A stretch of 64,000 nucleotides of DNA, taken from assembly GCA_017545185.1 (NCBI GenBank), contig JAFWQJ010000010.1, positions 1 to 64,000 on the forward strand, read 5' to 3'. The stretch comes from Oscillospiraceae bacterium (GTDB lineage: Bacteria; Bacillota; Clostridia; Oscillospirales; Ruminococcaceae). The notes beneath the pieces are model-generated. The model had not been told where the DNA came from. It saw only the letters and a list, made by a program, of their open reading frames with translations, and did not search any database. Of this stretch, positions 1 through 8,676 are shown piece after piece (within the stretch, counting starts at the first letter, position 1; each line of letters begins with the position of its first letter). The translations under genes and the position numbers were made by a program.

Positions 1-165
1 CGATCACTCGCAATTACTTGTTTTGCGCTATTTACCGTCGCGCCTCGACGTTGCATCATACCGTACTCCAGCTTTCGCTTTTTTCCAGTAGATGCGGAAT
101 CTTCAAGGGTTCCTCTTTGGTTGCATTGTTCAATTTTCAAGATACCGTGGCCGTCTGACCGACAG
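1..165 (-). other. Probable rRNA operon leader (start of transcript leaving the window)
   Basis: Read leftward, this stretch lies immediately downstream of two strong tandem promoters and has no credible reading frame. It carries a TTGAAAATTGAACAATGC-like stretch (minus strand, near 119-145), which resembles the leader and spacer sequences around 16S rRNA genes of Clostridia. The 16S gene itself would lie left of base 1 and is not visible. A tRNA operon or another highly expressed stable RNA is the alternative. The call is inferred from promoter architecture plus this short resemblance. Confidence 0.45.
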
Positions 166-172
166 CTTATTT

Positions 173-201
173 ATTATAGCACACTTTCAGGAATTTGTCA
201 A
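173..201 (-). promoter_or_regulatory. Promoter P2 of the leftward (probable rrn) transcript
   Basis: On the minus strand, TTGACA (201-196) and TATAAT (178-173) are both perfect consensus with a 17-bp spacer. It is the downstream member of a tandem pair pointing out of the window. Confidence 0.75.
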
Positions 202-270
202 CCCCTTTTCGAGATTTTTTTCAAATTCTTTTTCAGCATGCCGTCCGCTGTCTCTCGCGGCGACTTGTAT

Positions 271-299
271 ATAATAACACATTTCGGCGCAAAAGTCAA
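271..299 (-). promoter_or_regulatory. Promoter P1 of the leftward (probable rrn) transcript
   Basis: On the minus strand, TTGACT (299-294) and TATTAT (276-271) are separated by 17 bp, about 100 bp upstream of P2. Tandem sigma-A promoters at this spacing are typical of rRNA operons in Firmicutes. Confidence 0.6.
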
Positions 300-399
300 G
301 CCTAAAATCCCATTTCCATGTTTTCAACAAAACACGGCAGATATCCCCGCGATTGCATATCAAATCTGTCGAACCGCAAACAAATATACGCAATTTTAC

Positions 400-436
400 G
401 GTAAAATGAAAGCGTCCGGAACCGCATTCCGGACGC
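400..436 (-). terminator. Terminator of the mrp-prmA operon
   Basis: A perfect 10-bp stem (GCGTCCGGAA at 412-421 with TTCCGGACGC at 427-436, 5-nt loop) lies just after the prmA stop codon. On the minus strand it is followed by a T-rich stretch (TTTCATTTT). Confidence 0.8.
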
Positions 437-441
437 CTGTC

Positions 442-1410
442 TCATTTCCGCATCAGCACGGCAGCCCAGCCGGCACTCTGTTCGACCTTCACGGTCTGCA
501 GGCCGACGCCGTTCATCGCGGCAAGCACCTCATCAAGACGCTCGTCAATGATGCCCGAGAGCAATAATGCTGCGCCGTCCGCAAGATAACGCACAAACAG
601 ATCCTTCATCGCGATCAGAATATCCGCGACGATGTTTGCGCAGACCACATCATAGCCCGCGCCGAATGAATCCGCAAGCGCAGCATCATCCAGAATATTG
701 CCGCAGAAGGTATGATATTGCTCCGCACGGATACCGTTGCGTGCCGCATTCTCCGCAGCCGCCTCTGCCGCATTCTGCTCAATGTCAATTGCCCACGCCT
801 CGCCTGCACCGAGCAGCATCGCGCCGATCGACAGAATGCCGCTGCCGCAGCCGATATCGAGCACGCGCGCACCGGGTTTCACGACGCTTTCCAGCAGACC
901 GAGACAAAGCTTCGTCGTATCGTGCTGACCCGTTCCGAAGCTCGAACCCGGATCAATATGCAGTGCAGTTCTGCCCGCAGGCACCGGCGCATCGACCCAT
1001 GTCGGTGTGATCCAGAGGCGGTCGCCGACCGGAAGCGGCTTGAAATACTGCTTCCAGTTGTTCGCCCAGTCCTCCTCGCGGATGCCCTTCGCGCTCATTT
1101 TCAGGGACCCGTAAAGTGATGCATCTGCGCTGTTTTTCAGTTGTTCCAGCAGACTGCGGACAGCCGTCATCTGCTCCGCGCCCTGCGCATTTTCCGGTAC
1201 GTAGACCGTCACGCTCGGCTCACCGGAGGTCAGCTCCTCCTGCAGTCCTTCCTCGAGATAGTCCCAGTGACCCGCTCTTCCGGCCATGAGCTCGTCAAAA
1301 TCGTCCGGATCAAATACCGAAAAGCCCTTGAAGCCGAGATCCGTCAGCATCGCGCAGAGCAGATCCAGCCCGGCCTTTGCGGTCTCGATCGTTACCTCTG
1401 TCCAGTTCAC
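442..1410 (-). CDS. prmA: Ribosomal protein L11 methyltransferase
   Basis: A cytoplasmic SAM-dependent methyltransferase expected to methylate ribosomal protein L11. The 322-residue protein has the usual family length, with an N-terminal substrate-recognition region and a C-terminal Rossmann domain. The SAM-binding motif LDIGCGSGILS lies around residue 185, and the PrmA-typical ANIVADIL segment around residue 258. The start is GTG at 1410 with GGAGGGG upstream, and it overlaps the mrp stop codon (GTGA), so translation is probably coupled. It is the second gene of a two-gene operon and ends at a strong terminator. Confidence 0.93.
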   Translation of the reverse strand: MNWTEVTIETAKAGLDLLCAMLTDLGFKGFSVFDPDDFDELMAGRAGHWDYLEEGLQEELTSGEPSVTVYVPENAQGAEQMTAVRSLLEQLKNSADASLYGSLKMSAKGIREEDWANNWKQYFKPLPVGDRLWITPTWVDAPVPAGRTALHIDPGSSFGTGQHDTTKLCLGLLESVVKPGARVLDIGCGSGILSIGAMLLGAGEAWAIDIEQNAAEAAAENAARNGIRAEQYHTFCGNILDDAALADSFGAGYDVVCANIVADILIAMKDLFVRYLADGAALLLSGIIDERLDEVLAAMNGVGLQTVKVEQSAGWAAVLMRK

Positions 1411-2243
1411 TTCTGCTCCCCTCCGAGTGCAAGGATCGCATCGACAGCCGGGTCCAGCCAGTCGCCCTCAAACAGCTCGACCATACCCGCATCGCAGGCA
1501 GCCGCAAGCTTCGGGTTCATCGGGATCTTGCCGAGCACCGGCAGATGATGCGCAAGCGCGATCTCGTCGATGCGGCTCTCGCCGAACACCGGGATATGCC
1601 TGCCGCAGTCCGGACATACCGCATAGCTCATGTTTTCGACAAGGCCGAGGATCGGCACATTCATGGTCTCCGCCATTTTGACAGCCTTCTCCACGATCAT
1701 CGAGACGAGCTCCTGCGGGGTCGTGACGATCAGAATGCCGTCCACGGGGATGCTCTGGAACACGGTCAGCGGGACGTCGCCGGTCCCGGGAGGCATGTCC
1801 ACGAACAGATACTCGTTATCACCCCAGATGACATCCGTCCAGAACTGCTTGACCGCGCCTGCAATGACCGGGCCGCGCCAGATCACGGGATCGGACGGGT
1901 TTTCAAGCAGCAGATTGACGCTCATCAGGTCGGTGCCGAGCTTCGATCTGACCGGATAAATGCCCTGGTCATCCGCCTCGGCGCGCGAGGTGATGCCGAA
2001 CATCTTGGGAACGGACGGGCCGGTGATATCCGCGTCGAGGATGCCGACCGTGTGGCCGGTTCTCTGCACGGAGACTGCCGTCAGCGCGGTGACAAGAGAC
2101 TTGCCGACGCCGCCCTTGCCGCTGACGACTGCGATCACCTTGCCGATCTTGCTCAGCGCATGAGGCTTTTCATGCAGATCCTGCGGCTGACGGCTTGCAC
2201 AGGCCTCGCCGCATGTGGAACAGTCATGGGTACATTCGCTCAT
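1407..2243 (-). CDS. mrp: Mrp/NBP35-type P-loop ATPase, Fe-S cluster carrier
   Basis: A 278-residue ParA/MinD-superfamily ATPase of the Mrp (ApbC) family, which in characterised relatives carries and transfers Fe-S clusters. The deviant Walker A motif SGKGGVGKS lies near residue 42. Four N-terminal cysteines (CTHDCSTCGEAC) suggest a metal or cluster site, and a CPDC motif lies in the C-terminal part. The start chosen is the ATG at 2243, with GAAAGGA about 10 nt upstream. The longer reading frame to 2312 would begin inside the promoter -35 box, so it is rejected. First gene of the mrp-prmA operon. Confidence 0.92.
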   Translation of the reverse strand: MSECTHDCSTCGEACASRQPQDLHEKPHALSKIGKVIAVVSGKGGVGKSLVTALTAVSVQRTGHTVGILDADITGPSVPKMFGITSRAEADDQGIYPVRSKLGTDLMSVNLLLENPSDPVIWRGPVIAGAVKQFWTDVIWGDNEYLFVDMPPGTGDVPLTVFQSIPVDGILIVTTPQELVSMIVEKAVKMAETMNVPILGLVENMSYAVCPDCGRHIPVFGESRIDEIALAHHLPVLGKIPMNPKLAAACDAGMVELFEGDWLDPAVDAILALGGEQK

Positions 2244-2283
2244 AGTAAACATTTCCTTTCTCCGAATGGCTTGATACCTGCTT

Positions 2284-2312
2284 AGTATACCACAAAACGC
2301 CGGTTCTGTCAA
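2284..2312 (-). promoter_or_regulatory. Promoter of mrp-prmA
   Basis: On the minus strand, TTGACA (2312-2307) and TATACT (2289-2284) have a 17-bp spacer. It lies about 40 bp upstream of the chosen mrp start. Confidence 0.75.
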
Positions 2313-2321
2313 CTTGCATAC

Positions 2322-2354
2322 AAAAAAACAGAGCGGTCACACGGACCGCTCTGT
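2322..2354 (-). terminator. Terminator of the cohesin-protein gene
   Basis: The 11-bp perfect stem ACAGAGCGGTC/GACCGCTCTGT is followed on the minus strand by a run of seven T. It sits between the cohesin-gene stop and the mrp promoter. Confidence 0.85.
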
Positions 2355-2390
2355 TGATCGCTTATTCAGTTGTACTGAAATCAGTCGGAA

Positions 2391-3332
2391 TTAGTCTTCC
2401 TTCTTCTTTGCAGCAGCAACAGCAGTACCAGCTGCAAGCAGGAGAGCTGCAACAGCAACGCCTGCGCCGGTATCACCAGCCTGGGTTGCGCCAGCCTTGG
2501 TGGTGTTCTTGTTGCCAGCAGTGCTGCCAGCCTTTGCGGAGGTCGTAACCTTCGTCCCAGCAGTGCCCGGAGCAGCAGTCGTGGTGCTAGAAGCAGCAGA
2601 CACGGTGGTATCCGGAGCCTTCGTGGTAGAGCTTACCGGAGCTGTCGTAGCAGAAGTGACGACCGGCTGCGTGGTGGTTTCCGGAGCCTTGGTGGTGGTT
2701 TCCGGAGCCTTGGTGGTGGTTTCCGGAGCCTTGGTGGTGGTTTCCGGAGCCTTGGTGGTTCCAGCGTCCTTGATGAGGATGTAGCCGTCAACAACCTTGT
2801 ATGCAACTTCATGTGTTGCGTCATCGAGGAAACGGTCAACTTCAAGCTTCATCGGGATCTTATCGCCAGCCTTGGTGCTTGCCGGAAGCTTGAAATCAAC
2901 AGTCAGAAAGAGACCGTCATCTTCGCCGTTCTCCATGCTGGAGCAGCCGACCGAGACGTTATACTCCTCAGGGTTATCGGTAACATACGGCATCATGGAC
3001 TTGATAACTGCGCCTGCAGTACCCGGCTTGCCCTTGCTGTTCGGAACAACCTCAAGACCTGCGTTGCTCGGATACACAAGACGCACGCCGCAGCCTGCGA
3101 AACCGGTGTTGTTTGCGACCTCAACGTCGTACTGAACCTTGTAGTCAGCTGCCTTCAGCTCATCGAGGGTCAGCTCAACCTTCGTTGCAACGAGGTTGAC
3201 CTTGCTGGTGTCAAGGTCATAGTTGGTGCCGTTGACCTCGAGCTTCTCTGCACTTGCGCAAACGCCCAGTGCGATGACAGAAGCGACGCTGCATGCAACC
3301 GCAGCCACCTTGGAGAGAATAGATTTGCTCAT
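2391..3332 (-). CDS. Secreted cohesin-domain protein with C-terminal membrane segment (cellulosome anchor candidate)
   Basis: A 313-residue surface protein. It has a signal peptide (residues 1 to about 28, ending ASA), a single cohesin-like beta-sandwich domain (about 40-185, with the segment NNTGFAGCGVRL), and a long Thr/Pro/Ala linker. The linker includes four exact copies of TTTKAPE. The C-terminus is an Ala-rich hydrophobic helix followed by KKKED. Cohesins bind dockerins, so the protein probably displays the dockerin enzymes encoded here. The C-terminus has the layout of a sortase signal, but the usual LPxTG is replaced by a QAGDTG-like stretch. The start is the ATG at 3332; the TTG three codons upstream is too close to AGAAAGGA. 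Confidence 0.85.
   Translation of the reverse strand: MSKSILSKVAAVACSVASVIALGVCASAEKLEVNGTNYDLDTSKVNLVATKVELTLDELKAADYKVQYDVEVANNTGFAGCGVRLVYPSNAGLEVVPNSKGKPGTAGAVIKSMMPYVTDNPEEYNVSVGCSSMENGEDDGLFLTVDFKLPASTKAGDKIPMKLEVDRFLDDATHEVAYKVVDGYILIKDAGTTKAPETTTKAPETTTKAPETTTKAPETTTQPVVTSATTAPVSSTTKAPDTTVSAASSTTTAAPGTAGTKVTTSAKAGSTAGNKNTTKAGATQAGDTGAGVAVAALLLAAGTAVAAAKKKED
2671..2754. repeat. Four tandem copies of a 21-bp coding repeat
   Basis: Four identical 21-bp units (gtggtggtttccggagccttg) lie at 2671, 2692, 2713 and 2734. They encode the KAPETTT repeats of the cohesin-protein linker. Perfect identity suggests recent slippage-type expansion. Confidence 0.95.
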
Positions 3333-4025
3333 GTGTTTCAATCCTTTCTGTTTTGTGTTGGAGGCTGTCGATTGCGGTCAGTCTCCGAAACTGTTCGGCT
3401 CTTCGTGCATCGCCCTGACAAGCAACACCCGTCAAGCCAATTGGCATTCAGAACTCTGCCTGAATCACCACTTGCAGCCGTTTACCCCGCCTGACACAGG
3501 ATATGCTGCAATATCAGTGATACAACTGTATTTTATCACAAAAAACAATTTTAGTCAAGCGTTCCGGCACTTTTTCTATGCCAATTCGGAGGCGCTTTTC
3601 AAAATGATTTTTGTTGATTATGCACAATATTCAAGTTTCTGATTTTGTTTCACCGCTGTCGGAGCGCGCGCCGTCAGAAGCGTTTTTCATCAGCAGATAC
3701 AGGATTTTTGCATGTTCTGCATCCGCTTTTTGCGCTGTAAAGTCCGATCTGCGCGGAGACCATACCAAAATGTTCCTTCCGGATATTTTCCGCATTCCCG
3801 TTTGTGAATATTGCCGAAAATCCGGAATCTGCATCCGGCAGCACCGCCTTTTTCCGCAAAGGATCTGCGGTTTCCCGCGGTACAATATTATGCTGAAAAT
3901 ACAGATTGTATTACTATCGTTATATGCGTCTGAAGCTTATTTCCTGAACTTCGCCTTCACCGGCAGTGCCGGAGCCGTTTTGTGTTCAGAACACTCCGCT
4001 TCTGCCCGTTCTGCCGGGTGCCCGA
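3333..4025. other. Intergenic region without a supported gene
   Basis: About 690 bp between typA and the cohesin gene. It contains the cohesin-gene promoter (3530-3558). Near 3937-3965 a short stretch echoes the typA 3' end. Short reading frames on both strands lack ribosome binding sites and recognisable sequence. A 13-bp palindrome GTGTTCAGAACAC lies at 3982-3994, with no clear T tract. Confidence 0.6.
3530..3558 (-). promoter_or_regulatory. Promoter of the cohesin-protein gene
   Basis: On the minus strand, TTGACT (3558-3553) and TAAAAT (3535-3530) have a 17-bp spacer. The predicted 5' untranslated region is about 190 nt, long enough for post-transcriptional control, though no known element was recognised. 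Confidence 0.6.
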
Positions 4026-5843
4026 TCACTTCTTGAACTTCGCCTTCATGCGAAGGCTGTTATCAAGAATCCGCTTGCGGATGCGCAGATGCTCCGGCGT
4101 GACCTCAAGCAGCTCGTCCTCTGCCAGATATTCGAGGCAGTCCTCAAGGCTCATGTCCTTCGGCGGGATCAGGCGCAGCGCGTCATCGCTGCCGCTTGCA
4201 CGCGTATTCGTCAGATGCTTCTTCTTGCAGACATTGACGACGATATCCTCCGCCTTCGGGGAACATCCGACAACCATGCCCTCATAGACCTCGGTGCCTG
4301 CCGGAATGAACAGGCTGCCGCGCTCCTGTGCGTTGTACAGGCCGTATGTAACAGCCTCGCCGGTCTCGTAGGAGATCAGCGAACCGACCGATCTGCGCTC
4401 GATATCGCCCTTGTACGGCTCGAACTTCTCGAACACCGAGGACATGATGCCCTCCCCCTTCGTATCGGTCAGGAACTCGCTCTTGTAGCCGAACAGACCG
4501 CGGGACGGGATCAGGAATTCCAGACGCATCCGGCTGCCCTGCGGATGCATCTCCTGCATCTCGCCCTTGCGCGCGCCGATCTTCTCCATGACCGCGCCGA
4601 CGCAGTTTTCCGGAACGTCGATCACAAGCCGCTCGATCGGCTCATGGCGCTTGCCGTCGATCTCCTTGAACAGGACGCGGGGCGGCGAAACGGCCAGCTC
4701 ATAGCCCTCTCTGCGCATGTTCTCGATCAGGATCGAGAGATGCATCTCGCCTCTGCCTGCGACAAGGAACGAATCGGTGCTCTCGGTATCCGTCACGCGG
4801 AGCGAAACGTCCTTGAGCAGTTCCTTATAAAGACGCTCGCGGAGCTGGCGGGAGGTGACGAACTTGCCCTCTCTGCCGGCCAGCGGGCTGTCATTGACGG
4901 AGAATGTCATTTCGACGGTCGGCTCGCTGATCTTCGTGAAGCTGAGCGGCTCATAGCTGCCCGCCGCACAGATCGTGTCGCCGATGTTGATGCCGTCGAT
5001 GCCGGAGATCCAGACGATGTCGCCGACGGTCGCGCTCTGCGTCGAGACGCGCTGCAGCTGCTCGATCTGGAGCAGCGTCACAAGCTTTGCATTGACCGGC
5101 TTTTCCTCGCTGTGGAAGTTGCCGACCTGCACCTGCTGTCCGACGGTCGCGGTGCCGCGGATGATTCTGCCGATGCCGATCCTGCCGACATATTCATTGT
5201 AGTCGATCGAGGAGATCAGCATCTGCAGCGGCTCATCGGGCTCGCCCTGCGGCGGCTCGATGTAGCTGAGGATCGTATCAAAGAGCGGCTTCAGATCGGT
5301 GCCCGGCTCATACTGTGAAAGCGATGCCGTGCCGCTTCTGCCGGAGCAGAACAGCACCGGGCTTTCAAGCTGCTCGTCGTTCGCGTCGAGATCGAGCAGG
5401 AGCTCTAAGACCTCGTCGCCGATCTGATCCAGACGGGCGTCCGGACGGTCGATCTTGTTGACGACAATGATGATCTTCTGACCCATTTCCAGCGCCTTCG
5501 AGAGCACAAAACGGGTCTGCGGCATCGGGCCCTCCGCTGCATCGACCAGCAGCAGAACGCCGTCAACCATGTTCAACACGCGCTCGACCTCGCCGGAGAA
5601 ATCCGCGTGGCCGGGCGTGTCGATGATGTTGATCTTGACGCCGTTGTACATAACGGATGTGTTCTTTGCAAGGATCGTGATGCCGCGCTCACGCTCAAGG
5701 TCATTGGAGTCCATGACGCGCTCCGCGACGGACTGGTTCGCTCTGAACGCGCCGCTCTGCTTGAGCATCTCATCGACCAGCGTCGTCTTGCCGTGGTCAA
5801 CGTGCGCGATGATCGCGATGTTTCTCAAATCATTTCTTACCAC
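4026..5843 (-). CDS. typA: Translational GTPase TypA/BipA
   Basis: A ribosome-associated elongation-factor-like GTPase involved in stress and low-temperature adaptation and in ribosome assembly. The 605-residue length is typical. G1 AHVDHGKTT lies near residue 14, G3 DTPGHADF near 76 and G4 NKIDRPDA near 129. EF-G-like domains follow, then the BipA-specific C-terminal domain ending KAKFKK. The start is GTG, preceded by GAGGG. The gene begins 9 bp after the Sel1-repeat gene, so the two are probably co-transcribed from the promoter at 6667-6696. Confidence 0.96.
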   Translation of the reverse strand: MVRNDLRNIAIIAHVDHGKTTLVDEMLKQSGAFRANQSVAERVMDSNDLERERGITILAKNTSVMYNGVKINIIDTPGHADFSGEVERVLNMVDGVLLLVDAAEGPMPQTRFVLSKALEMGQKIIIVVNKIDRPDARLDQIGDEVLELLLDLDANDEQLESPVLFCSGRSGTASLSQYEPGTDLKPLFDTILSYIEPPQGEPDEPLQMLISSIDYNEYVGRIGIGRIIRGTATVGQQVQVGNFHSEEKPVNAKLVTLLQIEQLQRVSTQSATVGDIVWISGIDGINIGDTICAAGSYEPLSFTKISEPTVEMTFSVNDSPLAGREGKFVTSRQLRERLYKELLKDVSLRVTDTESTDSFLVAGRGEMHLSILIENMRREGYELAVSPPRVLFKEIDGKRHEPIERLVIDVPENCVGAVMEKIGARKGEMQEMHPQGSRMRLEFLIPSRGLFGYKSEFLTDTKGEGIMSSVFEKFEPYKGDIERRSVGSLISYETGEAVTYGLYNAQERGSLFIPAGTEVYEGMVVGCSPKAEDIVVNVCKKKHLTNTRASGSDDALRLIPPKDMSLEDCLEYLAEDELLEVTPEHLRIRKRILDNSLRMKAKFKK

Positions 5844-5852
5844 TTTGCACCC

Positions 5853-6638
5853 TCACTTCTTTTTCTTCTTTTTTGCAGCACGCTCCGCATTGCGGCGGCG
5901 CTGCTCATCATTCTTCATACGCTGCACGAGCTGTGCACGCCGGATCGTAAACATTTCAGCCTTCGCAAGCCCCGTGCAGCCGCATACAAACTGCTCGCCG
6001 GTATTGATCCAGCGGATCGCCTCATTGAGGCTGCGCTTCACGCCGATGCCGTCGGCAAAACAGTCGGAAAGGAAAAATGCAGCCCGCGTATGCGCCGCGA
6101 GCAGTGCCTTCTGCTTTTCCGCGAAATCGACAAAGCCGTCCTGTGCGTAGTACGCCCAGTAAATGCGCACCATGCGCTCGGCCTGCAAAGCCCATTCGTA
6201 AGCCGCCTCGTGTTCGACCGGGAAGCCCGCATCGCCCGTGCGGTAAAAATCCGCCAGCTTCAGCATCGCGTCCCATGAGCCGCTCTCCGCAGCCTTTTCC
6301 ATCCACGCTCTGCACTTTTCCGGATCGGGCTCCATGAGCCTGCCGTTCAGATAGTATGCAGCGAGCAGTGCCATTGCATCCTGCACGCCGAGCTCCGATG
6401 CCTTCAGCAGATAGGCATACGCTTTTTCGTCATCCTGTTCCGCGCCCAGCCGTCCGAAGAAATACCGCTTGCCGAGCTCAAACAGGGCGCCGCGCTCGTT
6501 TTCCTGCGCGTGCTGCTCCAGCTCCGGGAGCGGAAACGCCTCAAAGGGGCGGTAAACGGTCACCGGCTCCCCGCCGTCCTTCGGCGTGAAGGTCACGGCC
6601 GCCGCCGGAAGATACGCCGGCATGATCTCCTGTTTCAT
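5853..6638 (-). CDS. Sel1-like repeat protein
   Basis: A 261-residue cytoplasmic protein without signal peptide. From about residue 50 it carries at least three Sel1-type helical repeats, for example [33 protein letters not shown] and [11 protein letters not shown]. It ends in a very basic tail (eight Lys within the last residues). Sel1 repeats form alpha-solenoids for protein-protein contacts; the partner is unknown. A GGGAGGG site supports the ATG at 6638. It lies directly upstream of typA in one transcription unit, so a link to translation or stress is possible but unproven. Confidence 0.8.
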   Translation of the reverse strand: MKQEIMPAYLPAAAVTFTPKDGGEPVTVYRPFEAFPLPELEQHAQENERGALFELGKRYFFGRLGAEQDDEKAYAYLLKASELGVQDAMALLAAYYLNGRLMEPDPEKCRAWMEKAAESGSWDAMLKLADFYRTGDAGFPVEHEAAYEWALQAERMVRIYWAYYAQDGFVDFAEKQKALLAAHTRAAFFLSDCFADGIGVKRSLNEAIRWINTGEQFVCGCTGLAKAEMFTIRRAQLVQRMKNDEQRRRNAERAAKKKKKK

Positions 6639-6666
6639 TGTTCATCCCTCCCTTTTGCAACAATTG

Positions 6667-6696
6667 ATTATAACACCAAGCAGCGCGCTCTGTCAA
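6667..6696 (-). promoter_or_regulatory. Promoter of the Sel1-protein/typA operon
   Basis: On the minus strand, TTGACA (6696-6691) and TATAAT (6672-6667) have an 18-bp spacer, just upstream of the Sel1-protein start. Confidence 0.75.
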
Positions 6697-6800
6697 GCAT
6701 TCACGCAGATTTTGCAAGATATGAACCATTTTTCCGGCATACGGCCTGATTTTTGTCAAAATTAGCAGACCGCTGCGGAAAAATAAGCCTTTCGCGCAGA

Positions 6801-6829
6801 TTGATTTTTCCGCTGCAATGTGTTATACT
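6801..6829 (+). promoter_or_regulatory. Sigma-A-type promoter upstream of the ECF sigma operon
   Basis: TTGATT (6801-6806) and TATACT (6824-6829) have a 17-bp spacer and point toward the sigma-factor gene. It would supply basal transcription of the operon. Confidence 0.65.
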
Positions 6830-6880
6830 GATAATGTATGTCCGCCGAATCATCCGCGGAAATAAAAAAAATCTGAAGTC

Positions 6881-6910
6881 TGTAACCTTTTCCCGCGGTT
6901 CCTGTTCTTA
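6881..6910 (+). promoter_or_regulatory. Candidate ECF-type autoregulatory promoter
   Basis: TGTAACCTTTT begins at 6881 and resembles the AAC-containing -35 element of ECF sigma factors (compare TGAAAC for SigW). About 16 bp downstream is GTTCTTA, a possible -10. A promoter of this type directly upstream of an ECF sigma gene suggests autoregulation. The call is by eye from element shape and spacing. Confidence 0.45.
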
Positions 6911-6937
6911 TGGGTGAAGGCACAGACGCGAAGGGCG

Positions 6938-7504
6938 GTGGCTGCCATTAACGATGAACGTATCATCAGCCTGTTTGAACAGCGAAACGAACAGGCGCTC
7001 GCAGAAACGACAAGCATGTACGGAGCACTGTGCCGCTCCGTAGCACGCAATATCCTCGGCACGAACGAGGATGCCGAGGAGTGCTTCGACGATGCACTTC
7101 TCACTGCATGGAACGCGATCCCGCCTGCACATCCGCAGAGCCTTCGCGCCTATATCCTGCGGCTTGTACATAACCACGCGGTCAACCGCTGGAACGCCTC
7201 AAGAGCCCAGAAGCGAGGCGGCAGCCAGCTCCCGGCCGCACTGGACGAACTCTCCGAGGTGCTTGCTTCCCGCGAAAACATCGAGGACGAGAACGAGCGG
7301 CGCGAAATGCTGGAAGGCATCACGGAGTTTCTCCGCGGTCTGCCGAAGCAGCAGCGCGATCTGTTCGTCAGACGGTACTGGTATGCTGCAACAGTTTCAG
7401 AATTATCCGCATTGTTCAATATGACAGAAAATCACGTAAAAGTCACCCTGTCCCGCATCCGGAAACGGCTGCAAAACTATCTGCGGAAGGAGGGATTGCT
7501 GTGA
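6938..7504 (+). CDS. ECF-type RNA polymerase sigma factor
   Basis: A sigma-70-family protein of about 188 residues with region 2 (the AEECFDDALLTAWNAIP segment, then LRAYILRLVHN) and region 4 with a helix-turn-helix (ATVSELSALFNMTENHVKVTLSRIRKRL). It should direct RNA polymerase to target promoters when released by its anti-sigma partner. The start is uncertain: GTG at 6938 is used because the candidate ECF promoter makes the GTG at 6914 nearly leaderless. Neither has a well-placed ribosome binding site, and an ATT at 6947 is also possible. Its stop overlaps the next gene's start (GTGA at 7501), the arrangement of a sigma/anti-sigma pair. The operon continues into three dockerin genes. Confidence 0.85.
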   Translation: MAAINDERIISLFEQRNEQALAETTSMYGALCRSVARNILGTNEDAEECFDDALLTAWNAIPPAHPQSLRAYILRLVHNHAVNRWNASRAQKRGGSQLPAALDELSEVLASRENIEDENERREMLEGITEFLRGLPKQQRDLFVRRYWYAATVSELSALFNMTENHVKVTLSRIRKRLQNYLRKEGLL

Positions 7505-8664
7505 AGAACGATGTACTTCTGAAGCTGCTGGAAGATCTGCCGGACGACCTGATCGAATCCGCCGCAGAGCCCGAACAGAGCCGCAGACCTGTCTTTCTGC
7601 GGTATGCGATCCCTGCGATCGCAGCATGCATGGTCATCGTACTGGCTGCGGTGATCTATCCGAAGCTGAGAACGGTCACGCCGGAGCGGACGGAGGAATC
7701 CTCCTTCACGACTGCGGTCACGACCGCCGAACCGGCTGAAACCCTTATCACCGGCAATGTACCCGGAACGGTGCAGACCGGTACCGTGACAGAACCCGAT
7801 CCCGTGCATATCGTGACGGCGCCTGCATATTCCGCCGTGACCGGAAAGCACGTGACGGCTGCCCCCGGTGAGACCCTGCCGGAAAACGATCCGCAGAATG
7901 CCGAGGAAGGCGGCGGACAGGACGATCCCGGAACACCGCAGGACAACGGAACAAAGCCGCAGGAGAATGCCGGAACGCGCCCCGGTGCCCGGAGGACGAC
8001 ATCCCCTTCGTCCACTGCGCGCCAGAGAACGTATACAACGGCAAAGCCTGTCACCACACGGCCCGTCCCGCAGACAGCCGCTGCTACAACGCGTGTCCGG
8101 CCGGCAACAGAGCCTCCGGCAACAAGAGCACAGTCCCTGCAAACGGATACGCCGATCGACTATACCCAAGAGGCATGGCAGCAGACCGAAGCGAGTCCGG
8201 TCACACACAAAGCGGGAGAGGACGGGCCGGAAAAGCATGGCGACACGCAAACGCCGACTTCGCCGACCACGCCGACAGAACAGCGCATCCCCTGCCCCTG
8301 CAGCACCGGCCGCCGCGGCACCGGCTCGGACAGTCAACCGACACCGGGCAGCAACGATCCGCCGGCCATGGGCAATGAGTCCCCTGCCGCAGAGCTGAGA
8401 GGCAACAAGCTGACGGTTCATACAGACAGCTACTGCACCAAGGCGATGATCGCCTATCTCGCTTTGCGTGACCACGCCCTAAAAATCGAAATCTACTATG
8501 ACCGCAGCGACCGCTCCGATCTCGCGGAACAGGAATTTACAGTGTATCTGCCGTGGGAATATGCAAACGAGGTCTGGGGGATCGAATCGGTGTGCTACGA
8601 AGTTGACGATGTTGATGAATTTGACCACAGTGATGAGGAGGTCACACTGATCGTCCTCTCATGA
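7501..8664 (+). CDS. Membrane-spanning anti-sigma-factor-like protein with Pro/Thr-rich extracytoplasmic region
   Basis: A 387-residue protein. The cytoplasmic N-terminus (about 1-33) has a DLPDDLIESAAE helix, like the short sigma-binding heads seen next to ECF sigma genes in Clostridia. One membrane segment (about 35-56) follows. A low-complexity Thr/Pro/Ala linker of roughly 220 residues leads to a compact C-terminal domain (about 295-387) rich in acidic residues. By context it should hold the sigma factor inactive and respond to an extracellular or wall signal, as RsgI-type proteins do with their SigI partners. The C-terminal domain is not one I recognise. Start GTG at 7501 overlaps the sigma stop codon. 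Confidence 0.7.
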   Translation: MKNDVLLKLLEDLPDDLIESAAEPEQSRRPVFLRYAIPAIAACMVIVLAAVIYPKLRTVTPERTEESSFTTAVTTAEPAETLITGNVPGTVQTGTVTEPDPVHIVTAPAYSAVTGKHVTAAPGETLPENDPQNAEEGGGQDDPGTPQDNGTKPQENAGTRPGARRTTSPSSTARQRTYTTAKPVTTRPVPQTAAATTRVRPATEPPATRAQSLQTDTPIDYTQEAWQQTEASPVTHKAGEDGPEKHGDTQTPTSPTTPTEQRIPCPCSTGRRGTGSDSQPTPGSNDPPAMGNESPAAELRGNKLTVHTDSYCTKAMIAYLALRDHALKIEIYYDRSDRSDLAEQEFTVYLPWEYANEVWGIESVCYEVDDVDEFDHSDEEVTLIVLS

Positions 8665-8676
8665 AAGGACGTAACA

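Noticed and set aside
2671..2754. Tandem repeat considered as a CRISPR
   Set aside because: Units are contiguous, without spacers, and encode a protein linker.
3611..4036. Possible small gene in the typA-cohesin gap, plus strand
   Set aside because: No ribosome binding site, no recognisable sequence, and it overlaps the typA 3' end.
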